From contig NZ_JAVDXX010000001.1 in assembly GCF_031458175.1 (NCBI RefSeq), positions 496,001 to 560,000 on the forward strand: 64,000 nucleotides of DNA. The letters run 5' to 3'. The notes beneath the pieces were generated by a model. It was given only the letters and a program-made list of their open reading frames with translations. It ran no database searches and was not told the origin of the DNA. The DNA is from Pseudoglutamicibacter albus. Its GTDB lineage: Bacteria; Actinomycetota; Actinomycetes; Actinomycetales; Micrococcaceae. This document shows, one piece after another, positions 9,226 through 18,210 of this stretch. Each line of letters begins with the position of its first letter. Within the stretch, counting starts at the first letter, position 1. A program made the translations under genes and the position numbers.

Positions 9226-9262
9226 CGGCGCCTCAGCTATGTTCGTGCTAGCTGAGGCGCCG
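9226..9262. terminator. Bidirectional terminator between glycosyltransferase and hutH
   Basis: A perfect 14-bp stem, CGGCGCCTCAGCTA (9226-9239) with TAGCTGAGGCGCCG (9249-9262), and a 9-base loop, in the space between two convergent genes. Confidence 0.8.
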
Positions 9263-9275
9263 AGTTGATCTATCC

Positions 9276-10817
9276 CTAGCTGTTCCACGGGTGGGTTGCG
9301 AGGAACTCGACTGCCGCCTCGATGTCGGGTGCCAGGAAACGGTCGGGGCCCGGGCCGGGCACGCTCGCGCGGAACGCTTCGATGACCTCTGCCGTGGCAG
9401 GTGATGGTTTGAGCGGGGCACGCAACTCGATTGCGCGGGCCGCCGTCATGAGCTCGATCGCCAGGACGCGACGCAACGCATCAATCGAGGTGCGGAGCTT
9501 CCGTGCGGCATGCCAACCCAGCGAGACGTGGTCTTCTTGCATCGCAGAGGACGGGATCGAATCAACCGAGGCGGGGGAGGCCAGCCGCTTCATCTCTGCA
9601 ACCAGGCCTGCTTGGGTGTATTGGGCGATCATGAAACCGGAGTCCACGCCCGGGTCATCTGCGAGGAACGGCGGCAAACCGAAGTTGCGGGACTTATCGA
9701 GCATCCGGTCGCTACGGCGTTCAGAGATCGACGCCAGATCAGCCGCCGCGATCGCGAGGAAATCCAAAACATAGGCGACAGGCGCCCCGTGGAAGTTACC
9801 GTTCGAAGTGACGGTACCGTCTTCCAACACGACAGGGTTGTCGATAGCCGAGGCCAGCTCGCGTTCAGCAACGGTTGAGGCGTGAGAGATCGTGTCCCTC
9901 ACAGCACCAGCAACCTGTGGGTGGCAACGCAACGAGTACGCGTCCTGGACGCGGGAGCCTTCCTTCATGACATCGGCAACGATCGGGGAGTCTTTGAGCC
10001 AGCGGTACACGTTAGCGGCCGAGCGCGCTTGCCCCGGATGCGGACGCAACGGTTCGTGTAGCTGTGGTGCGAACACGGTGTCACGGCCACGCAGAGCCTG
10101 GATCGACATCGCAGTGGTCAGATCCGCGACATCGACCAGTTCACGCAGATCAGCCAGCGCCATGAGCAACATGCCGAGCATGCCGTCGGTGCCGTTGATG
10201 AGCGCAAGCCCCTCCTTCTCTGCCAGTTCCAGCGGCTCGATGCCGGCTTCCTCTAACAGTTCAGGCACGGGACGCTCAATGCCTTCGGCATCGCGGGCCC
10301 GCCCCTCACCGAGCAACACGATCGCGCAGTGAGCCAGCGGAGCGAGATCACCTGAGCAACCCAGCGAACCGTACTCATGGACGATGGGTGTGATGCCAGC
10401 GTTGAGAAGCCCCACGAGGTTTTCAAGCACCACGAACCGCACACCGGTGCGGCCGGTGGCGAGCGTGCGGGCACGCAAGAACATGAGCGCACGCACAACC
10501 TCCCGCTCAACCTCCGGGCCGGTACCGGCCGCGTGGGAACGGATCAGGCTCGACTGCAACAGGGTGCGGCGCTCCTGCGGGATCGAGGTATCAGCAAGCG
10601 CACCGAAACCCGTGGAAACCCCGTAGACCGGGGTTGTGGAGGCCGCGAGGTCCTCAACGTGTTGGCGGACCGCATCCACCGTCTGGAAAACCTCCGGGCC
10701 CAGCTCAATTCGGGCGCCATGACGCGCCACCGCAATGACGTCCTCGGCGCTCACACCGCTCGGGTTCAGCACCACGGTGGACGGGGAAGAGTTCTCTAGA
10801 TTCTGGTGTAGGGACAC
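9276..10817 (-). CDS. hutH: Histidine ammonia-lyase
   Basis: Deaminates L-histidine to urocanate, the first step of histidine breakdown. The product is 513 residues, normal for the family. The MIO prosthetic group forms from an internal tripeptide; here it is Cys-Ser-Gly (codons at 10350-10358, about residues 154-156, in GSLGCSGDLAPLAH) rather than the usual Ala-Ser-Gly. Other marks are the catalytic Tyr region PVYGVSTGFGALAD near the N-terminus and QEDHVSLGWHAARK near the C-terminus. An in-frame ATG exists at 10832, but AAGGAG at 10829-10824 sits six bases before GTG 10817, so the GTG is the better start. It is the last gene of the minus-strand hut group. Confidence 0.95.
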   Translation of the reverse strand: MSLHQNLENSSPSTVVLNPSGVSAEDVIAVARHGARIELGPEVFQTVDAVRQHVEDLAASTTPVYGVSTGFGALADTSIPQERRTLLQSSLIRSHAAGTGPEVEREVVRALMFLRARTLATGRTGVRFVVLENLVGLLNAGITPIVHEYGSLGCSGDLAPLAHCAIVLLGEGRARDAEGIERPVPELLEEAGIEPLELAEKEGLALINGTDGMLGMLLMALADLRELVDVADLTTAMSIQALRGRDTVFAPQLHEPLRPHPGQARSAANVYRWLKDSPIVADVMKEGSRVQDAYSLRCHPQVAGAVRDTISHASTVAERELASAIDNPVVLEDGTVTSNGNFHGAPVAYVLDFLAIAAADLASISERRSDRMLDKSRNFGLPPFLADDPGVDSGFMIAQYTQAGLVAEMKRLASPASVDSIPSSAMQEDHVSLGWHAARKLRTSIDALRRVLAIELMTAARAIELRAPLKPSPATAEVIEAFRASVPGPGPDRFLAPDIEAAVEFLATHPWNS

Positions 10818-10875
10818 TGCGTGCTCCTTCATGAAATTACACAGTCAATACGTGAGCCACAGGGGCCCAGGGTGG

Positions 10876-12084
10876 TTAGTCGAGTGCGCCGGCGATGATG
10901 CGGCCGTTCTTCACGGTTGCGCGGACGCCGACCATGCCTGGCCGGTAGGCCATATGGATCGCGGCGGGCGCATCGAGCACGGCAAAGTTCGCAGGTGCGC
11001 TGCGGCTAAGATGCCCGACGTCGGTGCGCCGCAACGCTGCCGCCCCGCCGAGGGTTGCCGCGCGGATCGCTTCGGCAAGGGTCATCTGCTGCTGCAACAC
11101 CGCGGTGGTGATGCAGAACGGAACCGAAGACGTATAGGAGGTTCCAGGGTTCAGGTTCGATGCGATCGCGACCGTAGCGCCGGCATCGAGCAGCTCCCTC
11201 GCTGGCGCTAGCGGTGCACGCGTGGACAGATCGCACGCCGGAAGGATCGTCGCGACCGTATCGGAGGCGGCGAGCATCTCAATATCTTCACTACTCAAGA
11301 AGTTCAGGTGATCAACGCTTGCCGCCCCGAGCTCAACCGCCATAGCGGCCCCGCCCGTATGCCCAATCTGGTTACCGTGCACCCGCAAACCCAGCCCGCG
11401 CGCCTGCCCGGCCTGCAAGACCCGCATCGACTCCTCGACAGTGAACGCACCCTGTTCACAAAATACATCGATCCAGCCAACATGATCGGCAACCGCATCC
11501 AGCATCGGACCACACACCAGATCGACATAGGCGGCACGGTCATGCTCGTATTCAGGCGGGACCAGGTGAGCACCTAAGAACGTGACTTCCTCAACGTGGC
11601 GGGCAGCGACACGTGCGGCGAGGGCTTCTGAATCCACATCCAAGCCGTAGCCGGTCTTGGTCTCCAGCGTCGTGGTGCCTAAGGCTGCGGCCTGCGCTAC
11701 ACGATCGGCAACCAGCGCATCGAGTTTAGCCTCGGACGCGGAACGGGTCGCCTCAGTTGTGACCGCGATCCCGCCGGCAGCATACGCCTGGCCAGCCATC
11801 CGGGCCTCGAACTCAGCGGAGCGGTCGCCGTCAAAAACCATGTGGGAATGAGAATCAACCCACCCCGGAACCACGGCAGCACCGGCAAGATCAACGCGCG
11901 TATCGGCGTCAGGGGCTGCCGAGGCCGGACCAGTCCAGGCGATCACGCCGTCCTCAACCACCAGCGCGGCATCAGCGATAACACCGGCATCAGCCGATGT
12001 AGCGAGCTTCGCGGAATCAACCGCGCCATGCTCGGGGTCAAACGACCACAGCTCACCAATCGAGCTATATAGGGTCGAAGTCAT
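10876..12084 (-). CDS. hutI: Imidazolonepropionase
   Basis: Hydrolyses 4-imidazolone-5-propionate to N-formimino-L-glutamate, the third step of histidine breakdown. It is a 402-residue amidohydrolase-superfamily enzyme; the metal-binding HSH occurs in WVDSHSHMVFDGDRS near residues 75-85, with further ligands in RVHGNQIGHTGG and in the ASNLNPGTSYT segment near the C-terminus. The start is placed at ATG 12084 because AGAGGAG precedes it by seven bases; an in-frame ATG at 12099 lies upstream of that site. The gene is 52 bases after hutU and 58 bases before hutH, consistent with one operon. Confidence 0.94.
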   Translation of the reverse strand: MTSTLYSSIGELWSFDPEHGAVDSAKLATSADAGVIADAALVVEDGVIAWTGPASAAPDADTRVDLAGAAVVPGWVDSHSHMVFDGDRSAEFEARMAGQAYAAGGIAVTTEATRSASEAKLDALVADRVAQAAALGTTTLETKTGYGLDVDSEALAARVAARHVEEVTFLGAHLVPPEYEHDRAAYVDLVCGPMLDAVADHVGWIDVFCEQGAFTVEESMRVLQAGQARGLGLRVHGNQIGHTGGAAMAVELGAASVDHLNFLSSEDIEMLAASDTVATILPACDLSTRAPLAPARELLDAGATVAIASNLNPGTSYTSSVPFCITTAVLQQQMTLAEAIRAATLGGAAALRRTDVGHLSRSAPANFAVLDAPAAIHMAYRPGMVGVRATVKNGRIIAGALD

Positions 12085-12136
12085 CAGCGCTCCTCTCAAA
12101 CACGCTTGAGCTGATGTGAGTATCCGCGGATGCGGC

Positions 12137-13840
12137 CTAGTCCCGCACGCGTGGGTTCATCGGCACACGCACACCACGCTCATCGGCAACCTCAACGGCG
12201 CGCGAATAGCCGGCATCAACGTGCCGGAAAACACCCATCGCAGGGTCATTGGTCAGTAGCGCCGTGAGCTTGGCCGCCGCAAGCTCGGTACCGTCAGCGA
12301 CACCCACTTGGCCAGCGTGGATCGAACGCCCCATGCCCACGCCACCGCCGTGATGCAGCGAAACCCAGGTTGCGCCCGAGCTGGCCGCGGTCAGCGCGTT
12401 CAACAGAGGCCAGTCAGCGATCGCATCCGAACCATCCAGCATCGACTCCGTCTCACGGTACGGAGAGGCGACCGAACCCGAATCGAGGTGGTCACGGCCA
12501 ATCACGATCGGCGCGGTGACCTTACCTTCGGCAACCAGACGGTTGAACAACAGGCCGGCCTGGTGGCGCTCGCCGTAACCCAGCCAGCAGATACGGGCTG
12601 GCAAGCCTTCGAACTCGACGTGTTCAGCGGCGGCATCCAGCCAACGATGCAGGTGCTCGTTCTCAGGGAACAGTTCCTTGAGCGCCTCATCGGTCACACG
12701 GATATCCTCCGGGTCGCCCGAGAGTGCAACCCAACGGAACGGACCCAAACCCTCGCAGAACAGCGGGCGAATATAGGCCGGAACAAAGCCAGGGAAGTCG
12801 AATGCGCGCTCGAAACCTGCATGGCGAGCCTCGTCGCGGATGCTGTTGCCATAATCGAAAACCTCGGCACCGGCATCCTGGAAACCAACCATCGCCTCAA
12901 CGTGGGCGGCCATCGATTCGCGTGCCTTCTTGGTGAAGCCCACCGGGTCAGCCTCGGCTTCGCGGTCCCAGTCCTCAAGAGCGATCTCCGCAGGCAAATA
13001 TGACAACGGATCGTGAGCCGAAGTCTGGTCGGTGACAACATCGATTCTCAGCTCACCGGCCTTGTATCGGCGCAAAAGCTCGGGGAACACCGCGGCCGCG
13101 TTGCCTTCGATACCAATCGAGACGGCCTCGCCAGCCTCAACGGCCTGCTGAGCGCGCGCTACTGCGGCATCAAGGCCATCGGCGATCTCATCCAGGTAGC
13201 GCTTGGAACGGCGACGTTCAAGACGGTTGCGGTCCACATCGACCACGAGCGCAACACCACCGTTGAGCGTCACTGCGAGCGGCTGAGCACCACCCATGCC
13301 GCCGCAACCGGCGGTCAGCGTGATGGTGCCTTTCAGGCTTCCGTTGAAACGCTTCTTAGCAACCGCGGCGAACGTCTCGAAGGTGCCCTGCAAAATACCC
13401 TGGGTTGCAATATAGATCCAGGAACCTGCGGTCATCTGGCCATACATCATGAGGCCTTCGTCTTCGAGCTTGCGGAATTCTGGCCAGTTGGCCCAGTCGC
13501 CCACGAGGTTCGAATTAGCGATCAGCACGCGCGGGGCCCACACGTTGGTGCGGATGATGCCAACTGGTTTGCCCGACTGAACCAGCAGCGTCTCGTCATC
13601 GGCGAGCTCCTTGAGCGAATCCACGATGGCGTCGTAAGCCTCCCACGAGCGTGCTGCCCGGCCTGTGCCGCCGTAGACCACGAGGTCATCAGGGCGTTCT
13701 GCAACTTCTGGGTCGAGGTTGTTCATGAGCATGCGCAGAGGCGCTTCTGTCTGCCACGAGCGGGCAGTGAGCTCGGTTCCGCGGGGTGCACGAACCTCGC
13801 GTGGTTCGTGGCCGGGGGAGGTCAAGTGGGCAAAGCTCAT
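12137..13840 (-). CDS. hutU: Urocanate hydratase (urocanase)
   Basis: Converts urocanate to imidazolone propionate with a tightly bound NAD+, the second step of histidine breakdown. The 567-residue length fits the family. NAD-binding and active-site stretches are clear: [15 protein letters not shown] near residues 178-192, [10 protein letters not shown] near 420 and [19 protein letters not shown] near 500-520. AAGGAG precedes the ATG by six bases. It is the first structural gene after the IclR-type regulator on the same strand, with a candidate promoter and a 14-bp palindrome in the space between. Confidence 0.96.
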   Translation of the reverse strand: MSFAHLTSPGHEPREVRAPRGTELTARSWQTEAPLRMLMNNLDPEVAERPDDLVVYGGTGRAARSWEAYDAIVDSLKELADDETLLVQSGKPVGIIRTNVWAPRVLIANSNLVGDWANWPEFRKLEDEGLMMYGQMTAGSWIYIATQGILQGTFETFAAVAKKRFNGSLKGTITLTAGCGGMGGAQPLAVTLNGGVALVVDVDRNRLERRRSKRYLDEIADGLDAAVARAQQAVEAGEAVSIGIEGNAAAVFPELLRRYKAGELRIDVVTDQTSAHDPLSYLPAEIALEDWDREAEADPVGFTKKARESMAAHVEAMVGFQDAGAEVFDYGNSIRDEARHAGFERAFDFPGFVPAYIRPLFCEGLGPFRWVALSGDPEDIRVTDEALKELFPENEHLHRWLDAAAEHVEFEGLPARICWLGYGERHQAGLLFNRLVAEGKVTAPIVIGRDHLDSGSVASPYRETESMLDGSDAIADWPLLNALTAASSGATWVSLHHGGGVGMGRSIHAGQVGVADGTELAAAKLTALLTNDPAMGVFRHVDAGYSRAVEVADERGVRVPMNPRVRD

Positions 13841-13877
13841 GATGGTCTCCTTATGTTGAAGCCGGGTTTATGGCCTG

Positions 13878-13906
13878 GAGATAGCTCATCATGAAAATAG
13901 TCTCAA
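13878..13906 (-). promoter_or_regulatory. Candidate hutU promoter
   Basis: On the minus strand, TTGAGA (13906-13901), a 17-base spacer and TATCTC (13883-13878) lie 38 bases upstream of the hutU start. The -35 box is good and the -10 box weak, as expected for a regulated promoter. Confidence 0.4.
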
Positions 13907-13918
13907 CGCACTAAAAAC

Positions 13919-13932
13919 CGCGTGATCACGCG
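13919..13932. promoter_or_regulatory. 14-bp perfect palindrome upstream of hutU, candidate operator
   Basis: CGCGTGATCACGCG is a perfect palindrome 12 bases upstream of the candidate -35 box, between the IclR-type regulator gene and hutU. Placement suggests a transcription-factor site. Whether the neighbouring IclR protein binds it is inference; it does not match a hut operator motif I know. Confidence 0.4.
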
Positions 13933-13977
13933 AGGCGCGTCCGAGATACCGGACAATGCGAGGTCAGAGGGGGCGGT

Positions 13978-14832
13978 TTATGCCTCGGTGATGATGTGCG
14001 ACCTGACCGAGCTGTCGTCTATATTCGCGGCTAGTTCGGGCGAGAGGACCGTCACGCCTTCTTGCTCGATGATCTCGTTCGGCTGGTGAGCGATCTTGGG
14101 TGCGAGGATCCCGAGTCGCCGCTGCAGGGTAGCTGCGGCCTCATGGAGCTCCTCAACGCGGTCGTCAAGGACGCGCTGATCAAGAGACGCCTTGCCCCGT
14201 TTCCACGTCAAAGCGATCGCGGCGATCGGCCACTTGGAAGCATCCAGGACCGGGACGGCGGCCGAACAGAAGTCCGGGCTGACTAGGCCGTCTTCCCAGC
14301 CGTAACCGAGCTCGCGCGTCATGCGGATGGCAATAGCCGCTCGCGTGCGTTCAGGGCCTGAGCGGAAAAGCGCGTTGATCTGCTGATTCGGTAGCTTCGC
14401 AAGGATCGCGCGGCCGCTCGCGGTCCGCAAAGCATCGAGGCGCACACCCACATCGGTCACGAGGCTTGTGCGGTTTTGCGCCCGAGCCTCAACGAGGTAC
14501 ACGGTTTCCTGCCCGCGCAGAATCGAAAGGTGCCCAGATTCGCCGACTCTATCGACGAGCGCTTCGACGATGCGGCGGCCCAGGCGTGCCAAGGGCGCAT
14601 GGCGGTTATAGCCCGAGGAAAGCTCATGAGCCGACGGGCCGAGGCCGTACGCGCGGTCCTCCATATGGTGGATCACATAGCCCCGGGCAACGAGTGCCTG
14701 CAAGAGGTCATAGAGGCTCGAACGTGGAATGTCTAAGGCGCGGCTGATGTGACTTGCGGCTGTGGGGCGAGGTTGGGACGCCAAGTAGGAGAGGACGCGA
14801 AGTGTTGCGTCTGCCGCAGGAACTTTCGACAT
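13978..14832 (-). CDS. IclR-family regulator, probable regulator of hut genes
   Basis: A 284-residue two-domain transcription factor. Residues about 1-65 form the winged helix-turn-helix (ADATLRVLSYLASQPRPTAASHISRALDIPRS with the recognition helix after it); the rest is the IclR effector-binding domain (GESGHLSILRGQETVYLVEA, VGVRLDALRTASGRAILAKL). Start ATG 14832 is chosen for the GAGAGG five bases upstream; in-frame ATGs at 14859 and 14853 lack a site. It is directly upstream of hutU on the same strand. In Corynebacterium the hut genes are controlled by an IclR-type protein, HutR, so a hut role is likely, but the effector is inferred. The C-terminal 30 residues are longer than usual. Confidence 0.82.
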   Translation of the reverse strand: MSKVPAADATLRVLSYLASQPRPTAASHISRALDIPRSSLYDLLQALVARGYVIHHMEDRAYGLGPSAHELSSGYNRHAPLARLGRRIVEALVDRVGESGHLSILRGQETVYLVEARAQNRTSLVTDVGVRLDALRTASGRAILAKLPNQQINALFRSGPERTRAAIAIRMTRELGYGWEDGLVSPDFCSAAVPVLDASKWPIAAIALTWKRGKASLDQRVLDDRVEELHEAAATLQRRLGILAPKIAHQPNEIIEQEGVTVLSPELAANIDDSSVRSHIITEA

Positions 14833-15093
14833 TGAGGCCTCTCTTTGGCGCATTACCATAATCTCCGTGGTGACGTCCCCTTAGTTCACCACAAAGTTTA
14901 GGTGAAAACCCGAATAGGAAGCCGAAACTCAAACAAGGCGAGAAACTCTCAGCTGCATCTCAGTTTCAACATAGGCGCCTCAGTGTGCCGTGAGGATTCT
15001 TTAGGTACAGCACGGGGGGCGCGGCGTCGTGGCGCGAATAGCTGATGCCGGGCATGAGCGTACCGTGCGCGCTGGACTCGCCCCGGATACTTT
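14833..15093. promoter_or_regulatory. Upstream region of the IclR gene with an inverted repeat
   Basis: A gene-free stretch between the divergent IclR-type regulator and the CAU tRNA. It holds GTGGTGA (14867-14873) and TCACCAC (14886-14892), a perfect 7-bp inverted repeat with a 12-base centre located 35-60 bases upstream of the regulator start, a fitting place for an autoregulatory operator. Nothing else recognisable was seen. Confidence 0.35.
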
Positions 15094-15123
15094 TTCACGC
15101 AACAGGCACGCTTCCGTTAGGCT
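15094..15123 (+). promoter_or_regulatory. Possible promoter of the CAU tRNA
   Basis: TTCACG (15094-15099), an 18-base spacer and TAGGCT (15118-15123) lie 37 bases before the tRNA. Matches to consensus are moderate. Confidence 0.3.
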
Positions 15124-15160
15124 TATCTCTCGTAGCTAGGCCGCTTCCAGCGGCCACTAC

Positions 15161-15234
15161 GGGGCGTTAGCTCAGTTGGTTAGAGCAAAGGACTCATAAT
15201 CCTTGGGTCGCGGGTTCAAGCCCCGCACGCCCTA
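15161..15234 (+). tRNA. tRNA with CAT anticodon (Met or Ile2)
   Basis: A 74-base cloverleaf with acceptor arms GGGGCGT (15161-15167) and ACGCCCT (15227-15233), including one G-U at the first pair, and discriminator A at 15234. Anticodon CAT is at 15195-15197 in loop CTCATAA, closed by AAGGA/TCCTT. CCA is not encoded. A CAT anticodon can be elongator Met or lysidine-modified Ile2; lack of three G-C pairs in the anticodon stem rules out the initiator. The choice between the two others is not safe by eye. Confidence 0.93.
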
Positions 15235-15292
15235 CAAGCCATAACCTCGGCCAGTGCAGGCCGGTATGGCGCGCTACTGACGCCAGGTCATG

Positions 15293-15342
15293 ACAACGAT
15301 GGCGGGCTCACCACAAGTTAGTGGTGAGCCCGCCATCGTTGT
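15293..15342. terminator. 22-bp perfect hairpin between CAU tRNA and trhO
   Basis: The arms 15293-15314 and 15321-15342 are perfect reverse complements over 22 bp (ending ...GCTCACCAC / GTGGTGAGC...), with a six-base loop AAGTTA. It lies 43 bases beyond the 3' end of the minus-strand trhO gene and downstream of the plus-strand tRNA, so it can end both transcripts. There is no T-run on either side. Confidence 0.7.
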
Positions 15343-15384
15343 GAACAGCTATGCGGCCGCGGCCTAGGTGGTTGCCAGCGCCGC

Positions 15385-16305
15385 TTAGTTGGTCGCCAGT
15401 GCTGCTGCGGGGGCGGTGGCCGCCTGCTTCATGCATTCTGGGCATTCAGGGTGCTTGCCCGCGGAAGTGCAGGCCTCGCAACGCAAGAACTGCGAACGGC
15501 ACGATGGGTGCACACAGTTGACGAACACCGGGGTGCGTTCGCCACACTCGATGCACGAGCCGAGGCTTTCGGCGCCGGAACCGAACTCCATGTGCATGCG
15601 CTTATCGAACACATATAGCGATCCGTCCCAGTAGCCGTCATTGCCGTAGGCTTCGCCGTAGCGGACGATCCCGCCATCGAGCTGATAGACCTCTTGGAAA
15701 CCACGGTTCTTCATGAGAACCGTCAGCACTTCGCAACGAACCCCACCGGTGCAATACGTCACGACAGGCTTGTCTTTAAGATCGTCGTATTTACCGGACT
15801 CGATCTCTTCGATAAAATCCCGGGTCGTATCAGTGTTCGGGACCACGGCGTTGCGGAAACGGCCGATCTCCGCCTCCATCGCGTTGCGGCCATCGAAGAA
15901 AACAACATCCTCACCGCGAGCATCCATGAGCTCATGCAACTGCGCAGGCTTGAGGCGCTCGCCGCCACCCACCACGCCGCTGGCGTCCACCTCGATCTCA
16001 TTCGGGGTCGTGAACGTCACCAGCTCAGGGCGAACCTTGACGGACAGGCGGGGGAAGTCATCTCCCAAGCCATCCGACCACTTGATGTCTGCGGAACGGA
16101 ACGGCTCATAGGAGCGCGTGTTCTTCACATATTTCTTAACATCGCTGATATCGCCCCCGAGGGTCGCGTTGATGCCATCCTTCGAGATGATCACGCGCCC
16201 CTTAAGGTTGCAACTTTCAGCCAGCGTGTACTGCCACAAACGCACAGCCTCTGGATCTGCCAGCGGAGTAAACACGTAGAACAACACAATTTTCTGAACG
16301 GACAT
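15385..16305 (-). CDS. trhO: tRNA uridine(34) hydroxylase (rhodanese-like)
   Basis: An oxygen-dependent tRNA U34 hydroxylase of the UPF0176/YceA family, 306 residues from ATG 16305. Order: an N-terminal ferredoxin-like domain ([19 protein letters not shown], then [16 protein letters not shown]), a rhodanese domain with the catalytic Cys loop CTGGVRCE, and a C-terminal Cys-rich tail ([17 protein letters not shown]) that probably binds zinc. An in-frame ATG lies upstream at 16365, but the added 20 residues are Arg-rich and unlike the family. AAGGGG lies only one base before ATG 16305, an awkwardly short spacing; the start rests mainly on family fit. Confidence 0.9.
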   Translation of the reverse strand: MSVQKIVLFYVFTPLADPEAVRLWQYTLAESCNLKGRVIISKDGINATLGGDISDVKKYVKNTRSYEPFRSADIKWSDGLGDDFPRLSVKVRPELVTFTTPNEIEVDASGVVGGGERLKPAQLHELMDARGEDVVFFDGRNAMEAEIGRFRNAVVPNTDTTRDFIEEIESGKYDDLKDKPVVTYCTGGVRCEVLTVLMKNRGFQEVYQLDGGIVRYGEAYGNDGYWDGSLYVFDKRMHMEFGSGAESLGSCIECGERTPVFVNCVHPSCRSQFLRCEACTSAGKHPECPECMKQAATAPAAALATN

Positions 16306-16551
16306 ACCCCTTATTCTACGCCGGCGATCAGCGCCGGCTATATACCAGGTTGCCTGCCAGAACATGGAGCACCCGTCTTGAGCCGCAGAGAAGCCTCAAG
16401 GAGATCTTTGACATGTTCTGTTGACTGTTCACGTAAGGGCGCTAGCGTTGAAAGCGATAAGTAGTGGCGCCTATCAGCATCGATTGTTAGCAATGCATGA
16501 GACTGGCAACAATGCGGGGCAGTGCCAATGAGGAACGATTGTGAGATGTAA

Positions 16552-18174
16552 ATGAGTAGAGACGAACAACAGGGCCAGGTAGAAGGTGACTTCACTCAAG
16601 ACCCAATCCCGGTAGAGGGCTCACCGGGGGAGGTCTTGATCGACGGCGTGCAGATCGCTGAAGACCGGATTCCGCAAGAGAAGCTCGCCCAAGCTACTGA
16701 ACACGATGCGCACGTGCATCAGGACCGCAGGTTCATGGGCCACCCCATGGGGTTGTTCGCGCTGTTCAACCTCGAGATTTGGGAGCGTTTCTCTTATCTG
16801 GGTTTCCAGGCGATCCTCGCTCTGTATTTCGCTGATGCGATCGCCAACGGAGGGCTCGGCTACGAAGAGTCCACCGCATCCTCGATCGTGGCGGCATATG
16901 GTGCCTTGGTCTACCTGCTGGGTATCGCTGGCGCGTGGGTTGCCGACCGTATCGTGGGCACAGGGCGGGCGACCCTGTGGGGCGCGATCATCATCGCGGC
17001 AGGCCACATCTGCATGGGCCTGCCTGCCGAGGTGACCACATGGATCGGCCTAGGGTTGATCATCCTCGGTACGGGCCTGCTCAAGCCGAACGTCGCGACC
17101 CAGGTCGGTGAGCTTTACGGTAAGGACGATGCCCGCCGTGACTCCGGTTTCGCGATCTACTACGCCGGTATCAATATCGGTGCGTTCCTCGGCCCGCTCG
17201 TTGCAGGCTGGCTGGGTCAGAACATCAACTGGCACCTCGGGTTTGCATCGGCCGCGGTGGGCATGGTCCTCGGCCTCATCCTCTATATCGCGATGGGTCG
17301 GAACCTGGGTGGTAAGCGCCGCGAAGTGCTCGTGCGTGCCGCGTTCAAACCGGATGCCAACTTCTGGATCATCGTGACCGCTGCCGTAGCGGTTGTCGCC
17401 GTGGGTATCTTCTTTGGGACCCGCTCGACTGACGGATTAGATAACGTGGTCAACGCGGTTAGCATCATCACGATGATCGTGCCGGCAGCGTTTCTGCTGT
17501 GGATGTATTTCTCCAAGAAGGTCACCGCGGTTGAACGCCGCAACCTCGGGCCCTACGTGTTGTTGCTGATCGCCCTGATCGCCTACAACCTCACCTACTT
17601 CCAGACCGGTAACACGCTGAACTTCTTGGCGCTGAACAAGACCGATAACACCGCGTTCGGCTTCGAGTACCCATCCACGTGGTACATCTCGCTGACCGCG
17701 ATCGTCGAGATCATCATGGGGCCGGTTCTGGCATGGCTGTGGGTCAAGCTGGGCCGGCGCCAACCGTCGGTTGCAACCAAGGTCGGTATCGGTACGATCC
17801 TCGGCGGGCTTGCGTTCTTGACCGTTGCGATGGGTGCCGCGGTAACCCCTGCGATGGGTCTGCTGGCTAGCGCGTGGCTCATCGGCTGCTACATCTTCCT
17901 AGGCCTAGGCGACCTGATCCTGCAGACCTCCGGGATGAGCGCGACCACCAAGCTGGCCCCGCGTGCATTCGCAAGCCAGACGATGGCGGTCTGGTTCGCC
18001 GCGATGGCGCTGGTTCAAGGCTTGCAGGCCCAGATTGTGAAACTGTTCGACTTCGATAACTTCTCTAACGCTGCCGCCTACTTCGGTATTCAAGGCGGGC
18101 TGATTGTGGCTTACGGTGTGTTCCTCATTCTGGTGAGCCCATGGATGACCCGCCGCATCCAAGCAGTCGCGTAA
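16552..18174 (+). CDS. POT/PTR-family peptide:proton symporter
   Basis: A 540-residue MFS-type proton-coupled di/tripeptide importer. About 14 hydrophobic helices are visible. The E-x-x-E-R proton-coupling motif is present as EIWERFSYLGFQAIL (about residue 76), as is the PTR2 signature in FAIYYAGINIGAFLGPLVAGWL (near 200-220). The first 65 residues form an acidic, polar cytoplasmic tail longer than usual for the family. No good Shine-Dalgarno precedes ATG 16552. It ends 36 bases before a CocE/S15-type hydrolase on the same strand, suggesting a peptide-scavenging unit. Confidence 0.9.
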   Translation: MSRDEQQGQVEGDFTQDPIPVEGSPGEVLIDGVQIAEDRIPQEKLAQATEHDAHVHQDRRFMGHPMGLFALFNLEIWERFSYLGFQAILALYFADAIANGGLGYEESTASSIVAAYGALVYLLGIAGAWVADRIVGTGRATLWGAIIIAAGHICMGLPAEVTTWIGLGLIILGTGLLKPNVATQVGELYGKDDARRDSGFAIYYAGINIGAFLGPLVAGWLGQNINWHLGFASAAVGMVLGLILYIAMGRNLGGKRREVLVRAAFKPDANFWIIVTAAVAVVAVGIFFGTRSTDGLDNVVNAVSIITMIVPAAFLLWMYFSKKVTAVERRNLGPYVLLLIALIAYNLTYFQTGNTLNFLALNKTDNTAFGFEYPSTWYISLTAIVEIIMGPVLAWLWVKLGRRQPSVATKVGIGTILGGLAFLTVAMGAAVTPAMGLLASAWLIGCYIFLGLGDLILQTSGMSATTKLAPRAFASQTMAVWFAAMALVQGLQAQIVKLFDFDNFSNAAAYFGIQGGLIVAYGVFLILVSPWMTRRIQAVA

Positions 18175-18210
18175 ATCCGCAGCGTAGAAGCAACAACTTA
18201 GAGGTAGGGA

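Noticed and set aside
13919-13932. Palindrome as an attachment site
   Set aside because: No mobile element borders it; its position next to a promoter fits an operator better.
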